Assembly (NCBI GenBank): GCA_009787685.1
Contig: WQSV01000094.1
Coordinates: forward strand, 1 to 6,225
Direction of reading: 5' to 3'
DNA length: 6,225 nt
Source: Bacillota bacterium
GTDB taxonomy: Bacteria > Bacillota > Clostridia > Christensenellales > Pumilibacteraceae
Part shown: one piece after another, positions 5,601 through 6,225 of the stretch
Numbering within the stretch: the stretch's first letter is position 1
Layout: each line of letters starts with the position of its first letter
Position numbers and translations under genes: made by a program
The notes under the pieces: generated by a model
Databases searched by the model: none
What the model was told of the DNA's origin: nothing
The model's input: only the letters and a program-made list of their open reading frames with translations

Positions 5601-5675
5601 ACTGAAAATTAAAAACAAAGTGAGGACTTGCATTTTAAAGCTAGTCCTCACTTTTTGTTTGTCTTTATTTTCAGT
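5601..5675. terminator. nested bidirectional intrinsic terminator between convergent genes
   Basis: The inner stem AAAGTGAGGACT (5617-5628) pairs perfectly with AGTCCTCACTTT (5643-5654) and is followed by more T's on the plus strand; the minus strand also has a T-rich run after it. Outer arms ACTGAAAAT (5601-5609) and ATTTTCAGT (5667-5675) are also perfect complements. It serves the GDPD gene (stop 5576) from the left and the phosphofructokinase gene (stop 5697) from the right. Confidence 0.9.
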
Positions 5676-5696
5676 TTTCTACCTTCCTTGAAAAAA

Positions 5697-6225
5697 TTAT
5701 CTTACCGCTTCTCTGTTCAAGTAAAGATGTCTTGGAAGTCCATCAACCATGATTGGAGCAAGTTCACCTTGAATTAATGGCTTGATATAGGTTAAAAACT
5801 CTTGTGTCACAAGGTTATCATCATTTGTTAGCCATTCGACTGGGAATTTTTTCTCAATGTTCGCAATTTTTGCAATATCACAAGCACGGAATCCAGTTGA
5901 ATACGGATTGTTTGAAAGTCTGTCAAGAACGACCATTTTAGCAGTTTCACCTTGAGCCGCCATTTTCACCCCAAAACCACCAGCTTGGAATGCTTCATTG
6001 ATGTCTGTCGCCGAAGAAATGTGAGACGCACATCTTTGAATAGTCGAGAACTCGATTGCTCTTGTTTTGCACTTGAATTTTCCAGCACAAAGTGAAGAAA
6101 GATAGCTCGCTGTTCCCGTTAACTGCTTGTGTCCAAATGAATCTTTGTAGTCAACCCCAGTATCACCTAGCTCACAAACATATTTACCCTCTTTTGTTTT
6201 AATGCCTTCAGACACTGCAACAACA
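5697..6225 (-). CDS. 6-phosphofructokinase, C-terminal 176 residues (N-terminus off the right edge)
   Basis: Phosphofructokinase phosphorylates fructose 6-phosphate to the 1,6-bisphosphate. The visible part runs from VVAVSEGIK to a TAA at 5699-5697 and shows C-terminal family features: the SEGIK motif, FGHKQLTGTASYL, RAIEFSTIQRCASHISS with its substrate-binding Arg, TDINEAF, and a C-terminus LIQGELAPIMVDGLPRHLYL. The QRCASH context and the PLIQGE...GLP end resemble the longer PfkA-type enzymes of about 400 residues, many of which use pyrophosphate rather than ATP. The donor-deciding GGDGS/GGDDS region is outside the window, so phosphate donor is open. The codon at 6215 is GTG (Val) inside the protein, not the true start. 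It faces the GDPD gene across a shared terminator and sits about 1.9 kb from the phosphoglucose isomerase gene, the preceding glycolytic step. Confidence 0.92.
   Translation of the reverse strand, partial: VVAVSEGIKTKEGKYVCELGDTGVDYKDSFGHKQLTGTASYLSSLCAGKFKCKTRAIEFSTIQRCASHISSATDINEAFQAGGFGVKMAAQGETAKMVVLDRLSNNPYSTGFRACDIAKIANIEKKFPVEWLTNDDNLVTQEFLTYIKPLIQGELAPIMVDGLPRHLYLNREAVR

Overview
The window looks like a chromosomal stretch from a low-GC, Gram-positive-type bacterium (Firmicutes/Clostridia-like). The evidence is a SpoIVFB-type intramembrane protease gene, a long-form ribosome hibernation factor, canonical Shine-Dalgarno and sigma-A-like promoter signals, strong A+T bias and intrinsic terminators. 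Tryptophan is encoded by TGG, so the standard code fits. It reads as housekeeping territory: no IS element, CRISPR array, phage gene, tRNA or rRNA was seen.

Layout, left to right. (1) 1-797, minus: a two-gene unit. A 109-aa single-pass membrane protein (797-468) precedes a SpoIVFB-like M50 metalloprotease (428 to beyond the left edge). The order resembles spoIVFA-spoIVFB, but the first protein is far too short to carry the LytM domain of SpoIVFA. (2) 845-880: intrinsic terminator. (3) 883-4487, minus: a probable operon hpf, gpi (pgi), a headless plsC (acyltransferase) 3' fragment, and a gene for a sugar-phosphate-isomerase-like TIM barrel with a long helical, Thr/Glu/Gln-repeat tail. hpf has a good promoter and a structured leader. 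gpi has its own candidate promoter abutting a 28-bp near-palindrome. (4) 4618-4802: divergent intergenic region with the hpf promoter one way and a glycerophosphodiesterase promoter plus leader the other. (5) 4803-5576, plus: glycerophosphodiester phosphodiesterase. (6) 5601-5675: nested bidirectional terminator between convergent genes. (7) 5697 to the right edge, minus: C-terminal part of a 6-phosphofructokinase, of the type that includes PPi-dependent enzymes.

Together the genes cover upper glycolysis (phosphoglucose isomerase, phosphofructokinase), phospholipid turnover (GDPD and the decayed acyltransferase), ribosome hibernation and a sporulation-type regulated protease. The least explained parts are the TIM-barrel protein with its unusual tail, the plsC remnant in frame with the gpi stop codon, the short SpoIVFA-position protein, and the hairpins and palindromes in the leaders of hpf, gpi and the TIM-barrel gene. 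I found no convincing new multi-gene system.
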